Source: an uncultured Ectothiorhodospiraceae bacterium
GTDB lineage: Bacteria > Pseudomonadota > Gammaproteobacteria > S012-40
Direction of reading: 5' to 3'
DNA: 49,465 nt
Assembly (NCBI GenBank): GCA_945787715.1
Contig: CALZJE010000061.1
Span: 1 to 49,465, forward strand
A program made the position numbers and the translations under genes. The notes beneath the pieces are model-generated. The model was not told where the DNA came from. It saw only the letters and a program-made list of their open reading frames with translations, and did no database searches. This document shows positions 9,369 to 19,115 of this stretch, piece by piece. Position 1 is the first letter of the stretch. Every line of letters begins with the position of its first letter.

Positions 9369-9664
9369 CGAAAAGTCCTTAGATAAGCAACGACATCTTG
9401 AATTTCTTCATCTGTTAAAAGTCCACGATAACCAGGCATAATACCTATTCCATCATTAACCACATTAATTAATTCGCGGTTCATTTTAAATAAAATATTA
9501 CTCTCCGTAAAATTAGGCACCCCTGGCATCTCGCCCGCCCCATTATGTCCATGACAAGAAACGCACTCTTTTGAATAAACATCTTTGCCATTAAACACAT
9601 TGTTGGCAAATGCTAAACTTGGCGAAATAATTATCAGCATCATCAAACACACTTTAAGCTTCAT
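9365..9664 (-). CDS. small monoheme class-I cytochrome c
   Basis: This 99-residue protein consists of a signal peptide (VCLMMLIIISPSLAFA) and a compact class-I cytochrome domain. The heme motif is CVSCH followed by GHNGAGEMPG. The distal Met ligand is probably in the GIGIMPGYRG stretch, and the C-terminal helix reads EEIQDVVAYLRTF. It is a periplasmic electron carrier. It is the first gene of the run that continues with two Reg_prop propellers and a Kelch protein, and its stop overlaps the start of the next gene by 4 bp. Its partner is not identifiable from the sequence, but the coupling to propeller proteins is unusual. Confidence 0.9.
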   Translation of the reverse strand: MKLKVCLMMLIIISPSLAFANNVFNGKDVYSKECVSCHGHNGAGEMPGVPNFTESNILFKMNRELINVVNDGIGIMPGYRGLLTDEEIQDVVAYLRTFR

Positions 9665-9751
9665 ATTTCATCCTCATTACTGCAGAAACGACACTTTAAA
9701 ACTATTATGCTGCAATTTACATATCCATTAAACATATTTATTTAGGCAAAG

Positions 9752-9785
9752 AAAAAGGCTGATTTGTTTCCAAATCAGCCTTTTT
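9752..9785 (-). terminator. rho-independent terminator of the LolA-like gene
   Basis: A 15-bp perfect inverted repeat (AAAAAGGCTGATTTG, loop TTTC, then its complement) ends in a T run. It lies 22 bp past the stop of the gene at 9807-10658. Because it also ends in T on the other strand it could work both ways. It insulates the cytochrome-propeller run from the LolA-like gene. Confidence 0.85.
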
Positions 9786-9806
9786 AAAATCATACGCTAT
9801 TTACAA

Positions 9807-10658
9807 CTATTTTATGCCTTGCCGCAGTTTACGCTCTGAAAACCATTCATCCCCTACGCCAGCGTTTATCTTCACTTTATCAACCTCAAAAAAAGATTTG
9901 TGGAAAGTTTGTACGTTTTGAACATGCACTTTTTCCCACACCCAAGCATCATTAATTTTTTGCCACTTGAGAAGTTGTCGTTTCAGAAAAACTTCTTTAC
10001 GGTCATAGTAATCAACCCTTACTTTCACACATTCATTAGCGTTACTTGCCCGAGAATACCAGGAAATACGCTTACTATACTGATAGTCACTGTCTTTAGG
10101 GGTGCTCGCTATAACAAAATATTCTTGCCCATTCTTATCTTTATCAATACGAATCAATTTATGATCATCTGCTTTAACATCTCGATATGAGATATCACCA
10201 TAAGTTAAATCCGAACCTAAAAAGCTGTCAGCCAAATCACGCACAGAAACTCTTCGTATCTTCCTCAAAACCGGCAAATAGATCCACTGCTCAGCATTCT
10301 TTCCAGATTCAGATACATACGCCCAGCGCATGAATCCAGCACCTTTTGCATCAGGTGGGTACATCGTGAACAAGACCATTTTATCAAAAACATCTTCCTC
10401 ACCTTTCATATCTTTCCATAAACGAAGATATACAGTTTTTCGCTCGTTCCCCGACTTATCTGTCAATGTAATGCTTAATTGCGATTTTTGATTTTCTCCA
10501 GGATATTTATTATCACACTGCGCAACAATATCCTGACCTATTAAAGGACTAGCATCAGACGTTTTAGGGCTAGTTTCGCTAGAAAAAGCAATTATTGAAA
10601 ATAAACTTATAAAAACAAGGAGTAGAAAGCATTGAATATTTCGAACATATAACCGCAT
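9807..10658 (-). CDS. LolA-like outer-membrane lipoprotein-sorting family protein
   Basis: This 283-residue protein has a signal peptide (CFLLLVFISLFSIIAFSS). The mature part matches the LolA_like type (PF17131-like) found beside exporters of hydrophobic molecules. It has the characteristic GAGFMRWAY, WIYLPVLRKIRRVS and SFLGSDLTYGDISYRDV stretches, followed by a second half of beta strands with KDSDYQYSKRISWY. The family is a periplasmic lipid- or lipoprotein-binding fold. It is often found beside MMPL/RND exporters, but none is seen here. It stands alone between two terminators. A 17-bp dyad 25 bp upstream of the start (10683-10699) could be its operator. Confidence 0.75.
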   Translation of the reverse strand: MRLYVRNIQCFLLLVFISLFSIIAFSSETSPKTSDASPLIGQDIVAQCDNKYPGENQKSQLSITLTDKSGNERKTVYLRLWKDMKGEEDVFDKMVLFTMYPPDAKGAGFMRWAYVSESGKNAEQWIYLPVLRKIRRVSVRDLADSFLGSDLTYGDISYRDVKADDHKLIRIDKDKNGQEYFVIASTPKDSDYQYSKRISWYSRASNANECVKVRVDYYDRKEVFLKRQLLKWQKINDAWVWEKVHVQNVQTFHKSFFEVDKVKINAGVGDEWFSERKLRQGIK

Positions 10659-10682
10659 TAAATATATCCCTCAACAATTAAC

Positions 10683-10699
10683 TTTGACGAACAGTCAAA
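10683..10699. promoter_or_regulatory. 17-bp inverted repeat upstream of the LolA-like gene
   Basis: TTTGAC and GTCAAA are separated by 5 bp, centred 33 bp upstream of the start codon at 10658. The size and spacing suit a TetR-like dimer operator. No regulator gene is adjacent, so the binding protein is unknown. Confidence 0.4.
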
Positions 10700-10996
10700 T
10701 TTTGTCCCTAAATTAAAAAGCGAGTATGACAGCCAATTTATATACTAAACGACTGAAATTGAAAAAAAAACATTTAAATTTTGCAATACTCACTCGATAA
10801 CACAGAAATCAATTGTTTAAGAAAATAAATTCCCAATATAACAAGAACTCTGAACTAACGTATTGAGATTATACTGCATGCAAACAAAACTGAGTGTTTA
10901 TAATTTTGTAGTTGTAACACATCACCGATCTTATTGAATCAATAGTTTATCTTAAAATTCATTTTCAAAAAAGCCATTAAATAATGAAACTTGCAT
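10700..10996. other. AT-rich intergenic stretch, no gene seen
   Basis: About 300 bp between the promoter region of the LolA-like gene and the terminator of the secreted-protein gene. I see no coding frame with a start and ribosome site on either strand. It probably only holds the promoter of the gene at 9807-10658. Confidence 0.5.
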
Positions 10997-11029
10997 AAAA
11001 AAAGGAAGGCTAATAAGCCTTCCTTTTTA
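10997..11029 (-). terminator. rho-independent terminator of the secreted-protein gene
   Basis: An inverted repeat AAAAAGGAAGGCT / AGCCTTCCTTTTT with loop AATA and T runs on both strands. It lies 31 bp beyond the stop of the gene at 11060-12076. Confidence 0.85.
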
Positions 11030-11059
11030 TTTTATAGTCCAATCAGCAATAAATAATTA

Positions 11060-12076
11060 TTACAAACAATCAGCACCTGAAGGATCTGTAATACATGGTG
11101 CACCCCCAGGTAGAAAATCAGGAGCTACAGGAGGAGCAACAACAAATGCTTCATGCCATGCACTTGCACTAGTTGAGTTAGCTGTAGTAAAGCCAAACTC
11201 ACTTATTGTTTTTGGGGTTGTTACATTTTGGAATGATAAAAATCCAAAGTCACCACCTAAGCTGCCTGTACCAGTACCTAGAGCAATTTTTTGCCCTATC
11301 CAAGTGGCCTTAACATCGTCTGTTGCTACCCAATCTAGCGTTTCACCATTTAATGGTACCGATCCGGGAGCGGCTAACAACTTCCCCTGGCGCTCTCTAA
11401 AAGCAAATACCTGTACATCAGTGGGCGAGAGAGAAGTCGCTGACTCCAAACCTGCTGACTGATCGATACTCATAGCAAATCCATCACGTACGCCTGCAGC
11501 ATCGTTACTACTTACATAGTAGAACGTCGTGTCAAAATCATCGCCGATACTAGTAGTCGGACCTTTATCCACCAATGTTTGACTAATAGCAACAGGATTT
11601 GAAGCTTCTGTCGCAGCCCAACCTGAAGTTATCGCACTTTCAGAGGTAAACACTGTGTTTCCTACCTCTTCTGTTATTTTTTGCTGCGAAAAAATACCAT
11701 TAACATTAGGCGCTGGAGTCCCGCTGGTTGAAATCCTCATTTGCACAAAACTTACATCTTCAAACGGCAATTCACCAGCGTTGCCTGAAGCATCTTGATC
11801 GGTAACAATCGTCATGATGTATGACACCCCTGCTTCCGATGGCTCTGTGGCGTTAGAATTAAGTTGCAGCTGTATAAAACCTGCACCTTGAGCAACAGTG
11901 CTACAAGTAAAATCTACCTCACAAACAGTGCCAGCACCGACATTAATCGTAGCGTCAGGACCACTAACATCCCAACCACCAAATTGTAAATCAGCTTTAG
12001 TTGCAGCCAATGCTGCGCCACCCATAACTAATGAGAGTGCACTTGCTAATGCAGCAACTTGAAACCCCTTACGCAT
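11060..12076 (-). CDS. unrecognised secreted protein
   Basis: This 338-residue protein has a textbook signal peptide (GFQVAALASALSLVMGGAALA, cut before ATKADL). The mature protein is acidic, Ser/Thr/Gly-rich and predicted to be mostly beta. It has Cys pairs near the N-terminus (VCEVDFTCST) and at the extreme C-terminus (PCITDPSGADCL). There is no PEP-CTERM tail, repeat or catalytic motif that I recognise. It has a strong ribosome site (AGGAGAAAAC before the ATG), a consensus-like promoter (12177-12205) and its own terminator. It therefore looks like a well-expressed single-gene unit, perhaps a surface or extracellular structural protein. Function is unknown. Confidence 0.75.
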   Translation of the reverse strand: MRKGFQVAALASALSLVMGGAALAATKADLQFGGWDVSGPDATINVGAGTVCEVDFTCSTVAQGAGFIQLQLNSNATEPSEAGVSYIMTIVTDQDASGNAGELPFEDVSFVQMRISTSGTPAPNVNGIFSQQKITEEVGNTVFTSESAITSGWAATEASNPVAISQTLVDKGPTTSIGDDFDTTFYYVSSNDAAGVRDGFAMSIDQSAGLESATSLSPTDVQVFAFRERQGKLLAAPGSVPLNGETLDWVATDDVKATWIGQKIALGTGTGSLGGDFGFLSFQNVTTPKTISEFGFTTANSTSASAWHEAFVVAPPVAPDFLPGGAPCITDPSGADCL

Positions 12077-12176
12077 AGTTTTCTCCTAATTTCTTAAAGA
12101 GTTACATGGTTGATGCCGTCACAATGATGCAGACAGCAACCCGCTATTCTAAAACACATACCTTTCATAACATTAG

Positions 12177-12205
12177 AAACTATCAATGTTCATCGGTATT
12201 GTCAA
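12177..12205 (-). promoter_or_regulatory. sigma-70 promoter for the secreted protein
   Basis: On the minus strand a perfect -35 box TTGACA (12205-12200) is followed after 17 bp by TAGTTT (12182-12177). This would place the transcription start near 12170 and give a leader of about 95 nt before the ATG at 12076. Confidence 0.55.
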
Positions 12206-12454
12206 GAAAACCAATTAAACTTTGATTTTGCTGTGCTGATTGACTTAACTAAACACATTAACTTTAATGCATTATATATCAGCAATTTACAAGAAATAAC
12301 AGCGCAACCACAAAGCCCATTAATTGATACTAAACGCCCTATACTGAAGTATATCGGACATTTTTTATACTTTATAATGGTTACACATAATAGTAAATAC
12401 CTATAAAGCCCATAAGCAGTGCATATGAAAATGTAGCGTATTTATAAATCCTAG
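12206..12454. other. AT-rich intergenic stretch
   Basis: About 250 bp upstream of the secreted-protein promoter and downstream of the phosphatase pseudogene. No coding frame or hairpin worth naming is visible. Confidence 0.5.
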
Positions 12455-12974
12455 TTAATAAGTATGAAAATTGGTTGAAATTAAATTATTTCGCGTAAGG
12501 CCATAGTCGACTCGACTCATCGAAGCATAATCCACTCGAATTTGTCGATAGTTCTCAATTGGGATATCTAAGGATTTACAAATACAGATTCGAATAGGCC
12601 CAACGTGAGAAACAATTGCAATGGTTTCTCCTCGATGCTTGCTTTTTATCTCATTCAAACTTTCAATCAAGCGAGACTCTACATCTTTTATTGTTTCGCC
12701 ATTTTCTGGCGTAAAGCCTACGTTATCTTGCTTCCATTTAGAATATAACTCAGGATATTGCTCTTCTATTTCATGAAAATATAGTCCTTCCCAAATTCCA
12801 AATCTTTGAAATACCTTGTGACTTCAGTGAAACTGCAGCAGATTTCGCCTGAAATATTCCCTCAGAGTTCAATAGGGGATCTTCCGTCTCATCACAATAA
12901 ATTCGATCCAGAGGAAAATCCGTCTTGCCGTGGCGGACAAATATTACATTGGTACTTGACTCTTTGCTTCTCAT
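12455..12974 (-). pseudogene. histidine phosphatase (phosphoglycerate mutase-like), internal deletion and frame change
   Basis: The N-terminal part (start 12974) has the catalytic VIFVRHGKTDF and runs in frame to about ISKI before a premature stop near 12771. The C-terminal part continues in another frame with FGIWEGLYFHEIEEQYPELY, then PENGETIKDVESRL and AIVSHVGPIR, ending at 12455. Joining the frames leaves out the usual segment between the LxxxGI region and the E-x-x-FGxWEG motif, where the family normally has SPLxRxxQTA. So about 30-35 codons appear to be missing as well as the frame. The family is normally about 190-210 residues and acts on phosphoesters. It lies 18 bp downstream of the acyltransferase gene and was probably co-transcribed with it. 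A sequencing or assembly error cannot be excluded. Confidence 0.75.
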
Positions 12975-12992
12975 TATTTTGATTATGTCCTT

Positions 12993-13742
12993 CTATTCCA
13001 AATACTTAGACTGCCATTGCAAGTATAACTGATGCGTATGCTGCATAAATTCTTCTTTATTAGAAAAGTCAGCTGGATTTATTGCATCGTACACATAATA
13101 CGTCGCTCTATTATTTTTTGTTATGAGGAAATGCCATATTTTTTGTATTAGTGTGTGTGGCGATGTCCACTCAAAATCATCCTGTGACTCATAGTGTAAA
13201 AAAACAGGGAGAATGGGAATTCCACTTTGTAATGCTATATCAAATGCACCATAACGGAAAGTTTCAAAAATTCGGCGCCCTTTGCAACCCCCTTCAGGAT
13301 ATAAGGCAATATTCTTGCCTTTTTTAAGTTCGTTAACAATCTGCTGTCCAGCTTCTGCTCTCGACTCTTTCGATTCACGATGAACATACAACGTACCTGC
13401 AGCATTGCTTATTCGACCAAAAACAGGCCAACTTTTAACCTCGATTTTTGCAAGCGAGTAAACATTAAACATTGCTGGCATACCAACATCTTCGAACGCT
13501 GAAGGATGATTGGCTATGAGAATATATTGATCAGGCAAAGGATGAAGATTTTTTTGATTTAGCTTTAAATCCACGCCTAATGCACGAACGAATGACTTAC
13601 ACCATATACGGAAAAGAAATGGGTAAAATTTATCCAAATGCTTTTTATTTAGAAAAGACAAGAAATAGGCCAGAATAGTAAGAATAAAAAAATCGATCCA
13701 TAGCAAACCAATTTTTATTACCCGAAATACATAATAAAACAT
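12993..13742 (-). CDS. PlsC-like 1-acyl-glycerol-3-phosphate acyltransferase family protein
   Basis: This 249-residue protein has an N-terminal hydrophobic hairpin (residues 8-32). The acyltransferase block I reads NHPSAFED at residues 78-85. The acid at the canonical H+5 position is Glu followed by Asp, a small departure from NHx4D. Block III reads YPEGGCKGRR instead of the usual FPEGTRS, and block IV contains GIPILPVFLHY. The family transfers acyl chains to lysophospholipids or other lipids at the inner membrane. The altered motifs suggest a substrate other than plain lysophosphatidate, which is an inference. The gene is followed 18 bp later by the phosphatase pseudogene. Confidence 0.8.
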   Translation of the reverse strand: MFYYVFRVIKIGLLWIDFFILTILAYFLSFLNKKHLDKFYPFLFRIWCKSFVRALGVDLKLNQKNLHPLPDQYILIANHPSAFEDVGMPAMFNVYSLAKIEVKSWPVFGRISNAAGTLYVHRESKESRAEAGQQIVNELKKGKNIALYPEGGCKGRRIFETFRYGAFDIALQSGIPILPVFLHYESQDDFEWTSPHTLIQKIWHFLITKNNRATYYVYDAINPADFSNKEEFMQHTHQLYLQWQSKYLE

Positions 13743-13858
13743 GCTATCAGCTCCAATTCCTTTAGAGAATCAATAAACTATGATTGACAAGTGCAGGCTA
13801 TGTTCAAGCTAAGCTGGTTGAATATAGATAATCCACAGTTTATTTAAGTCAGACATGA

Positions 13859-14245
13859 TCAACAAGTATGCCACACTTGTTTAACTTGTTCTGCGAGAGT
13901 CATAGGATCAAAGGGTTTTGGAATCACATCAACCGCCCCCATTTCTTTGTATTCTGCGATTTCAATTGGTTGAACTTTCGCCGTCATAAAGATAACAGGC
14001 ACATTTTTTAGTGCTTCCATTTTCTGCATTTCTTTGAGAGCAGTAGGTCCATCCATCTCTGGCATCATAACATCCATTAAAACCAGATCAGGTTGAAACG
14101 CAGGGGCTTTCTCTAATGCAATACGACCGTTTTCACAGGATTCGATCGTAAATCCACCGACTGTTTCCAAGGCCAATCGCGCGACTTGAGCGATATCTCT
14201 CTCATCTTCTACATATAATATTTTTTTCAGCTCACCTGATGGCAT
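13859..14245 (-). CDS. single-domain CheY-like response regulator
   Basis: This 128-residue receiver domain has no output domain. The acidic pair ED follows ILYV at 13-14. The phospho-acceptor is Asp58 in LVLMDVMMPEMDG, the switch Thr is in VIFMTAK, and the conserved Lys is in VIPKPFDP. Stand-alone receivers of this kind act through protein contacts or phosphorelays. No histidine kinase is adjacent, so its partner is elsewhere. The gene lies 91 bp downstream of the cation-channel gene on the same strand. Confidence 0.9.
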   Translation of the reverse strand: MPSGELKKILYVEDERDIAQVARLALETVGGFTIESCENGRIALEKAPAFQPDLVLMDVMMPEMDGPTALKEMQKMEALKNVPVIFMTAKVQPIEIAEYKEMGAVDVIPKPFDPMTLAEQVKQVWHTC

Positions 14246-14336
14246 CTCAATTCTTCCAGAATGATAGTTTCAACACAGTATCGAACCAAATACATTTTGC
14301 CTTTAGACGACTTAGCAGAATTTGCAAAGCTCGCGC

Positions 14337-15143
14337 TTAGTTATCATCAAACCGTCTAAGTTTGTTTTCGAGATTTGCCAATGATTCTTGTGTTTGCTTT
14401 AATTCCTTTAAAAGTTCGTTATGGGAAGCAGGATTTTCCAGCTCTCTTAACCGGTCTGCCTTAGCCTCATCAAGATTATTGATTACAACAGCAATAAACA
14501 GGTTTATAACAACAAAAGTACCTACCACAACAAAACTCACAAAATATATCCACATCAATGGATGAAGCTCCATTGCGGTGTACATAACATCTGTCCAATC
14601 TTCTAACGTAACAATTCGGAACAATGTGAGCAAGGAAACCCCAAGCGAGGACCAATGTGTGGGATCGTGCTCATGGAACAAATGATAGCCAGCTACTGCA
14701 TAAATATAAAAAATTATTGACATAAGCAGCATGATATTCCCCATACTAGGAATACTTTTTACAAGTGTAGCAACGATAATTCGCAACTCGGGAATAACAG
14801 AAATCAATCGCAATACTCGAAGCAATCGTGCTAAGCGAGCAAGCATGGCGAATTCACCACTTGCTGGAATCAGTGACAAAACGACAATGGTAAAATCAAA
14901 AAGATTCCATCCGTTACCAAAGTACTTTTTAAACTGAGGTGCAACCGCTGTTATTTTTACAGCAGCTTCTAAAATAAAAACACTGAGGATAATGTTGTTC
15001 CCCCAATTAAGTAAGGGGAAGTAGTCCTTCACGATCCAAGGAACAGTTTCTAAGCCAAGAATAATTCCATTAATAATAATCAGTGCGATAATGACTTGAT
15101 CAAACCGCGCATGGCTAACCAGCTTACTGCAGAAACTTCTCAT
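14337..15143 (-). CDS. voltage-gated-type bacterial cation channel (Ion_trans, BacNav-like)
   Basis: This 268-residue protein has one six-TM channel unit. S1 is near 16-36. S4 carries Arg at every third position (R103, R106, R109, R112 in LARLARLLRVLRL). S5 spans about 134-155, the pore helix and filter TLEDWTD lie at 179-185, S6 spans about 199-222, and a C-terminal acidic coiled coil follows (about 225-264), as in tetrameric BacNav channels. The filter differs from the sodium-selective TLESWS type by extra Asp residues at positions that give calcium selectivity in engineered NavAb variants. Calcium or mixed selectivity is therefore an inference. The ATG directly abuts the purL stop (TAAATG), implying coupled translation with purL. 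Confidence 0.9.
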   Translation of the reverse strand: MRSFCSKLVSHARFDQVIIALIIINGIILGLETVPWIVKDYFPLLNWGNNIILSVFILEAAVKITAVAPQFKKYFGNGWNLFDFTIVVLSLIPASGEFAMLARLARLLRVLRLISVIPELRIIVATLVKSIPSMGNIMLLMSIIFYIYAVAGYHLFHEHDPTHWSSLGVSLLTLFRIVTLEDWTDVMYTAMELHPLMWIYFVSFVVVGTFVVINLFIAVVINNLDEAKADRLRELENPASHNELLKELKQTQESLANLENKLRRFDDN

Positions 15144-18100
15144 TTACCCCAACCAAACTCTCGCATTTCGGAACATTCTCATCCAAGCACCATTGTCTTT
15201 CCAGTCATCAGGTTTCCATGAGAATTGCGATGCCAAAAATACACGCTCTGGATGAGGCATCATGATAGTGAATCGACCATCAGACGTTGTAAAGCCCGTT
15301 AAACCATCGGGCGAGCCATTTGGATTTGCCGGGTAGATTTCTGTTTGATTGTGATTATTATCCACATATCGCAAGCAAGAAATTGCTTGCTCTGCTTTTT
15401 CATTTGATGAAAACTCAACTCTCCCCTCCCCATGTGCAACAGCAATGGGAACAATAGAACCTTGCATTCCATCTAGAAAAAGGGAAGGAGATTCTGTCAC
15501 TTCAACAAGAGAAAGACGAGCCTCAAACTGCTCAGAACGATTGCGTTCAAAATGCGGCCAAGCATCAGCCCCAGGAATTAGCTCAGAAAGCTGAGACATC
15601 ATCTGGCATCCGTTACACACACCGAGACCAAAGCTGTCATTACGATTAAAGAAAGCGCTGAATTCATCATATGCTTTGTTATTGAATAAAATCGATTTGG
15701 CCCAGCCTTGCCCCGCGCCCAGCACGTCACCATATGAAAAACCACCGCACGCAACCAAGCCTTTAAATTCTTCAAGACTTGTTCTGCCTGAAATAATGTC
15801 ACTCATGTGAACATCAGTACTGAGAAAGCCTGCTCGATCAAACGCAGCTGCCATTTCTGTGTGGCCATTAATACCTTGCTCTCGAAGAATTGCGATCTTG
15901 GGTCGAGTGCCTTTATTAATAAAAGGTGCTGCAATATCTTCATTTAAATCATAGGTGGTTTTACAACTAAGACCTGGATCATCGTTACGACCTACTTGCT
16001 CATACCACTGATCTGCACATTCAGGATTATCACGGAGTCGCTGCATTTGGTAAGACGTTTCTGACCAGGCACGATGTAGAGCCTCTCTGGTATCACTAAA
16101 AACAACCTCTCCATTACGATAGAAAGAAATACTATCGCTGGGAGTGACAGTCCCAATGGCATGACTATGCTTAGCTAAACCATTAACTTTCAATATTTCA
16201 TTAACACGATCAACATCGGCATTTCGCACTTGAATAACGGCACCTAATTCTTCATTGAAAAGTGCAGCGACAACGTCATCACCGAGTTTATCCAGCGATA
16301 CTGTTACACCGGCATGCCCAGCGAATGCCATTTCACAGATGGTTACCAGTAAACCACCATCTGAACGATCATGGTAGGCCTGCAGCAAAGACTCTTCAGT
16401 TAAAGTTTGAATCGCAGTAAAGAATGACGCTAGCGCATCCGCATCATTTAGATCAGCCGGATGATGCCCGAGCTGTTTGTAGACCTGCGCAAAACAGGAT
16501 GCTCCCAAACGATTATTTCCTTTACCTAAATCGATAAGAATTAAACTTGTTTCCTCATCAGCATGTAGCTGTGGCGTTAATGTTTTTCTGATATCTTTAA
16601 CAGGCGCAAATGCACTGACGATCAGTGAAAGCGGAGAGGTTACTGATTTATCTTTACCTTTATCCTGCCATACAGTTTTCATTGACATAGAATCTTTCCC
16701 AACAGGAATGGCAATTCCTAACTGTGGACACAGTTCCATACCAACCGCTTTAACAGCTTCGTAGAGGCCTGCATCTTCACCGGGATGACCTGCGGGAGCC
16801 ATCCAGTTTGCGGATAATACAATATCTCCAAGAGAAGTAACATTTGAAGCAGCAATATTTGTAATAGCTTCAGCCACTGCCATTCTTGCTGAAGCAGCAT
16901 GATGCAATAACGCAATAGGTGTGCGCTCGCCAATTGCCATCGCTTCACCAGTAGTTTCGTTATAACTTGTAGCCGTTACAGCAACGTCAGCCACAGGAAC
17001 CTGCCAAGGGCCAACCATTTGATCGCGTGCCACAAGTCCAGTCACACTACGATCGCCAATGGTAATAAGAAATGTTTTGTCAGCGACTGCTGGTAATTTT
17101 AAAACACGATAAACCGTATCTTTAAGATCGACATCTTGAGTATCGATTTCTTGTTTCGCAAATGGTTTCCGATGCACATCACGCAACATTTTTGGCGGTT
17201 TACCTAAAAGCACTTCCAATGGAATATCGACCGGCGTTGATTGCAGTAGAGCATCACCAACCAACAACTGTTGCTCTTCTGTCGCTTCACCGATAATGGC
17301 ATAGGGACAACGCTCGCGCTCACAGATCGCCTGAAATTCAGAAATACGGTCTTGAGGAATTGCCATGACATAACGTTCTTGAGATTCATTAGACCATATC
17401 TCCATTGGAGACATACTTGGATCATCAGAATTTATGGCGCGTAATTCGAATTTTCCACCTCGACCACTATCATCGATTAATTCAGGCATCGCATTTGAGA
17501 TACCACCAGCACCCACGTCGTGAATACTGACAATAGGATTGTTACCTCCCATTCTCCAGCAAGTATCTATTACCTCCTGACAACGACGCTCCATCTCAGG
17601 ATTACCACGTTGCACAGAAGCAAAATCAAGATTTTCATCACTGCTCCCCGTTGCCATTGACGAGGCAGCTCCACCACCCAGACCGATCAACATTGCCGGA
17701 CCACCGAGAACAATCAATTGATCGCCAGGGCTTATAATACCTTTTTCAACCAATTCGGTTTTAATATTCCCCAAACCTCCAGCGAGCATGATCGGTTTGT
17801 GATAACCACGAACTTCTTTGCCATTCGGGCCTGACACTTCTTCTTCATATGTCCGAAAATAGCCACAAATATTTGGACGACCAAATTCATTATTGAATGC
17901 CGCAGCACCGATGGGTCCTTCGAGCATGATATCCAGCGCAGAAACAATTCGACCAGGCTTCCCATAGTCACTCTCCCACGCTTGTGGTGCATCTGGAATA
18001 TTTAAATTGGAAACAGTGAAACCGCTCAAACCGGCTTTTGGCTTTGAGCCACGACCTGTTGCACCTTCATCTCGAATCTCACCACCCGATCCGGTTGCTG

Positions 18101-19016
18101 CGCCAGAAAAAGGAGAAATTGCAGTAGGATGGTTGTGCGTTTCAACCTTCATCAAGATATTACTTGGCTCGTTGCGATAACTATACTCGTTACTTTGATT
18201 ATCAGGATAGAACCAACCTTTTGCCTGACCTTCTATAACAGAGGAGTTGTCGCTATAAGCAGTAAGTACTCGCCCAGGGTTTGTTTCATGTGTATTGCGA
18301 ATCATTTTAAAAAGCGATTTTTTTTGCTCTTCGCCATCAATTACCCAATCCGCATTAAAAATTTTATGTCGACAATGTTCTGAATTTGCCTGTGCAAACA
18401 TCATGAGCTCAACATCAGTCGGGTTACGTTTTAACGCTGTGAAGTTCTCAACAAGATAGTCAATCTCATCGTCAGCTAACGCTAATCCTAGTTCATTATT
18501 GGCAATCGCCAATGCTTCACGACCACCCAACAACACATCTACACTCAGAAGTGGTTTTGCCTCAAGTTTGGAAAACATTGCATCGGCATCTTCAACTGAG
18601 TATATGATTGACTGAGTCATTCGATCATAAAGTGCTGGTTCAATATTTTTACATTGAGCTTGAGACAGCGTCATACCATTGCTATCGCTTATACTGTAAC
18701 TCAAGCCCTGCTCAATGCGGTTTACACTCTCTAGTCCGCAGTGTTTAAAAATGTCTGTTGCTTTACTAGACCACGGAGAAATTGTCCCGATTCTCGGGAT
18801 AACAATCAGCTGATCGTCTCCTTGCCCACCCTCTTTCACTTCGAGTAATTGTCTGGCACGAGATAACTCATCATCAGCCAAAGCTTGATCAGAATCCAAA
18901 AAATAGATGGATTGCGTTGTAATTTTGACATCTATATCGATTAACGCTCTAATTTGCTGCTGTAGCTTTTTAACCCGAAAGGGAGATAGGGCTTGATTTC
19001 CGCGAATTACCGTCAT
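15144..19016 (-). CDS. purL: phosphoribosylformylglycinamidine synthase, large single-chain form
   Basis: This 1290-residue protein is the usual size for the proteobacterial PurL that joins synthetase and glutaminase. Recognisable parts are the N-terminal PurS-like domain, the ATP-binding synthetase core ([34 protein letters not shown]) and the C-terminal class-I glutaminase with nucleophile Cys in GVCNGCQM and catalytic His-Glu in MPHPERVF. It converts FGAR to FGAM in purine synthesis, in the cytoplasm. It lies downstream of purC on the same strand with a 271-bp gap that holds the purC terminator and its own promoter. The cation-channel gene starts directly at its stop codon. Confidence 0.98.
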   Translation of the reverse strand: MTVIRGNQALSPFRVKKLQQQIRALIDIDVKITTQSIYFLDSDQALADDELSRARQLLEVKEGGQGDDQLIVIPRIGTISPWSSKATDIFKHCGLESVNRIEQGLSYSISDSNGMTLSQAQCKNIEPALYDRMTQSIIYSVEDADAMFSKLEAKPLLSVDVLLGGREALAIANNELGLALADDEIDYLVENFTALKRNPTDVELMMFAQANSEHCRHKIFNADWVIDGEEQKKSLFKMIRNTHETNPGRVLTAYSDNSSVIEGQAKGWFYPDNQSNEYSYRNEPSNILMKVETHNHPTAISPFSGAATGSGGEIRDEGATGRGSKPKAGLSGFTVSNLNIPDAPQAWESDYGKPGRIVSALDIMLEGPIGAAAFNNEFGRPNICGYFRTYEEEVSGPNGKEVRGYHKPIMLAGGLGNIKTELVEKGIISPGDQLIVLGGPAMLIGLGGGAASSMATGSSDENLDFASVQRGNPEMERRCQEVIDTCWRMGGNNPIVSIHDVGAGGISNAMPELIDDSGRGGKFELRAINSDDPSMSPMEIWSNESQERYVMAIPQDRISEFQAICERERCPYAIIGEATEEQQLLVGDALLQSTPVDIPLEVLLGKPPKMLRDVHRKPFAKQEIDTQDVDLKDTVYRVLKLPAVADKTFLITIGDRSVTGLVARDQMVGPWQVPVADVAVTATSYNETTGEAMAIGERTPIALLHHAASARMAVAEAITNIAASNVTSLGDIVLSANWMAPAGHPGEDAGLYEAVKAVGMELCPQLGIAIPVGKDSMSMKTVWQDKGKDKSVTSPLSLIVSAFAPVKDIRKTLTPQLHADEETSLILIDLGKGNNRLGASCFAQVYKQLGHHPADLNDADALASFFTAIQTLTEESLLQAYHDRSDGGLLVTICEMAFAGHAGVTVSLDKLGDDVVAALFNEELGAVIQVRNADVDRVNEILKVNGLAKHSHAIGTVTPSDSISFYRNGEVVFSDTREALHRAWSETSYQMQRLRDNPECADQWYEQVGRNDDPGLSCKTTYDLNEDIAAPFINKGTRPKIAILREQGINGHTEMAAAFDRAGFLSTDVHMSDIISGRTSLEEFKGLVACGGFSYGDVLGAGQGWAKSILFNNKAYDEFSAFFNRNDSFGLGVCNGCQMMSQLSELIPGADAWPHFERNRSEQFEARLSLVEVTESPSLFLDGMQGSIVPIAVAHGEGRVEFSSNEKAEQAISCLRYVDNNHNQTEIYPANPNGSPDGLTGFTTSDGRFTIMMPHPERVFLASQFSWKPDDWKDNGAWMRMFRNARVWLG

Positions 19017-19100
19017 TTTTTACTCTTTAAACAGAATGGATTTATCCCGGAAAATGCATGAATTATCCGGACTATAGGTGCGCTATAATACTTGATTCAA

Positions 19101-19115
19101 ACTGGCCAAACCAGT
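19101..19115. promoter_or_regulatory. inverted repeat in the purL promoter region
   Basis: ACTGG and CCAGT are separated by 5 bp, about 85 bp upstream of the purL ATG. On the minus strand a TATTAT -10-like box follows downstream of it, so the dyad would sit over the -35 region. It does not resemble the enterobacterial PurR box. A role in purL control is only a guess. Confidence 0.3.
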
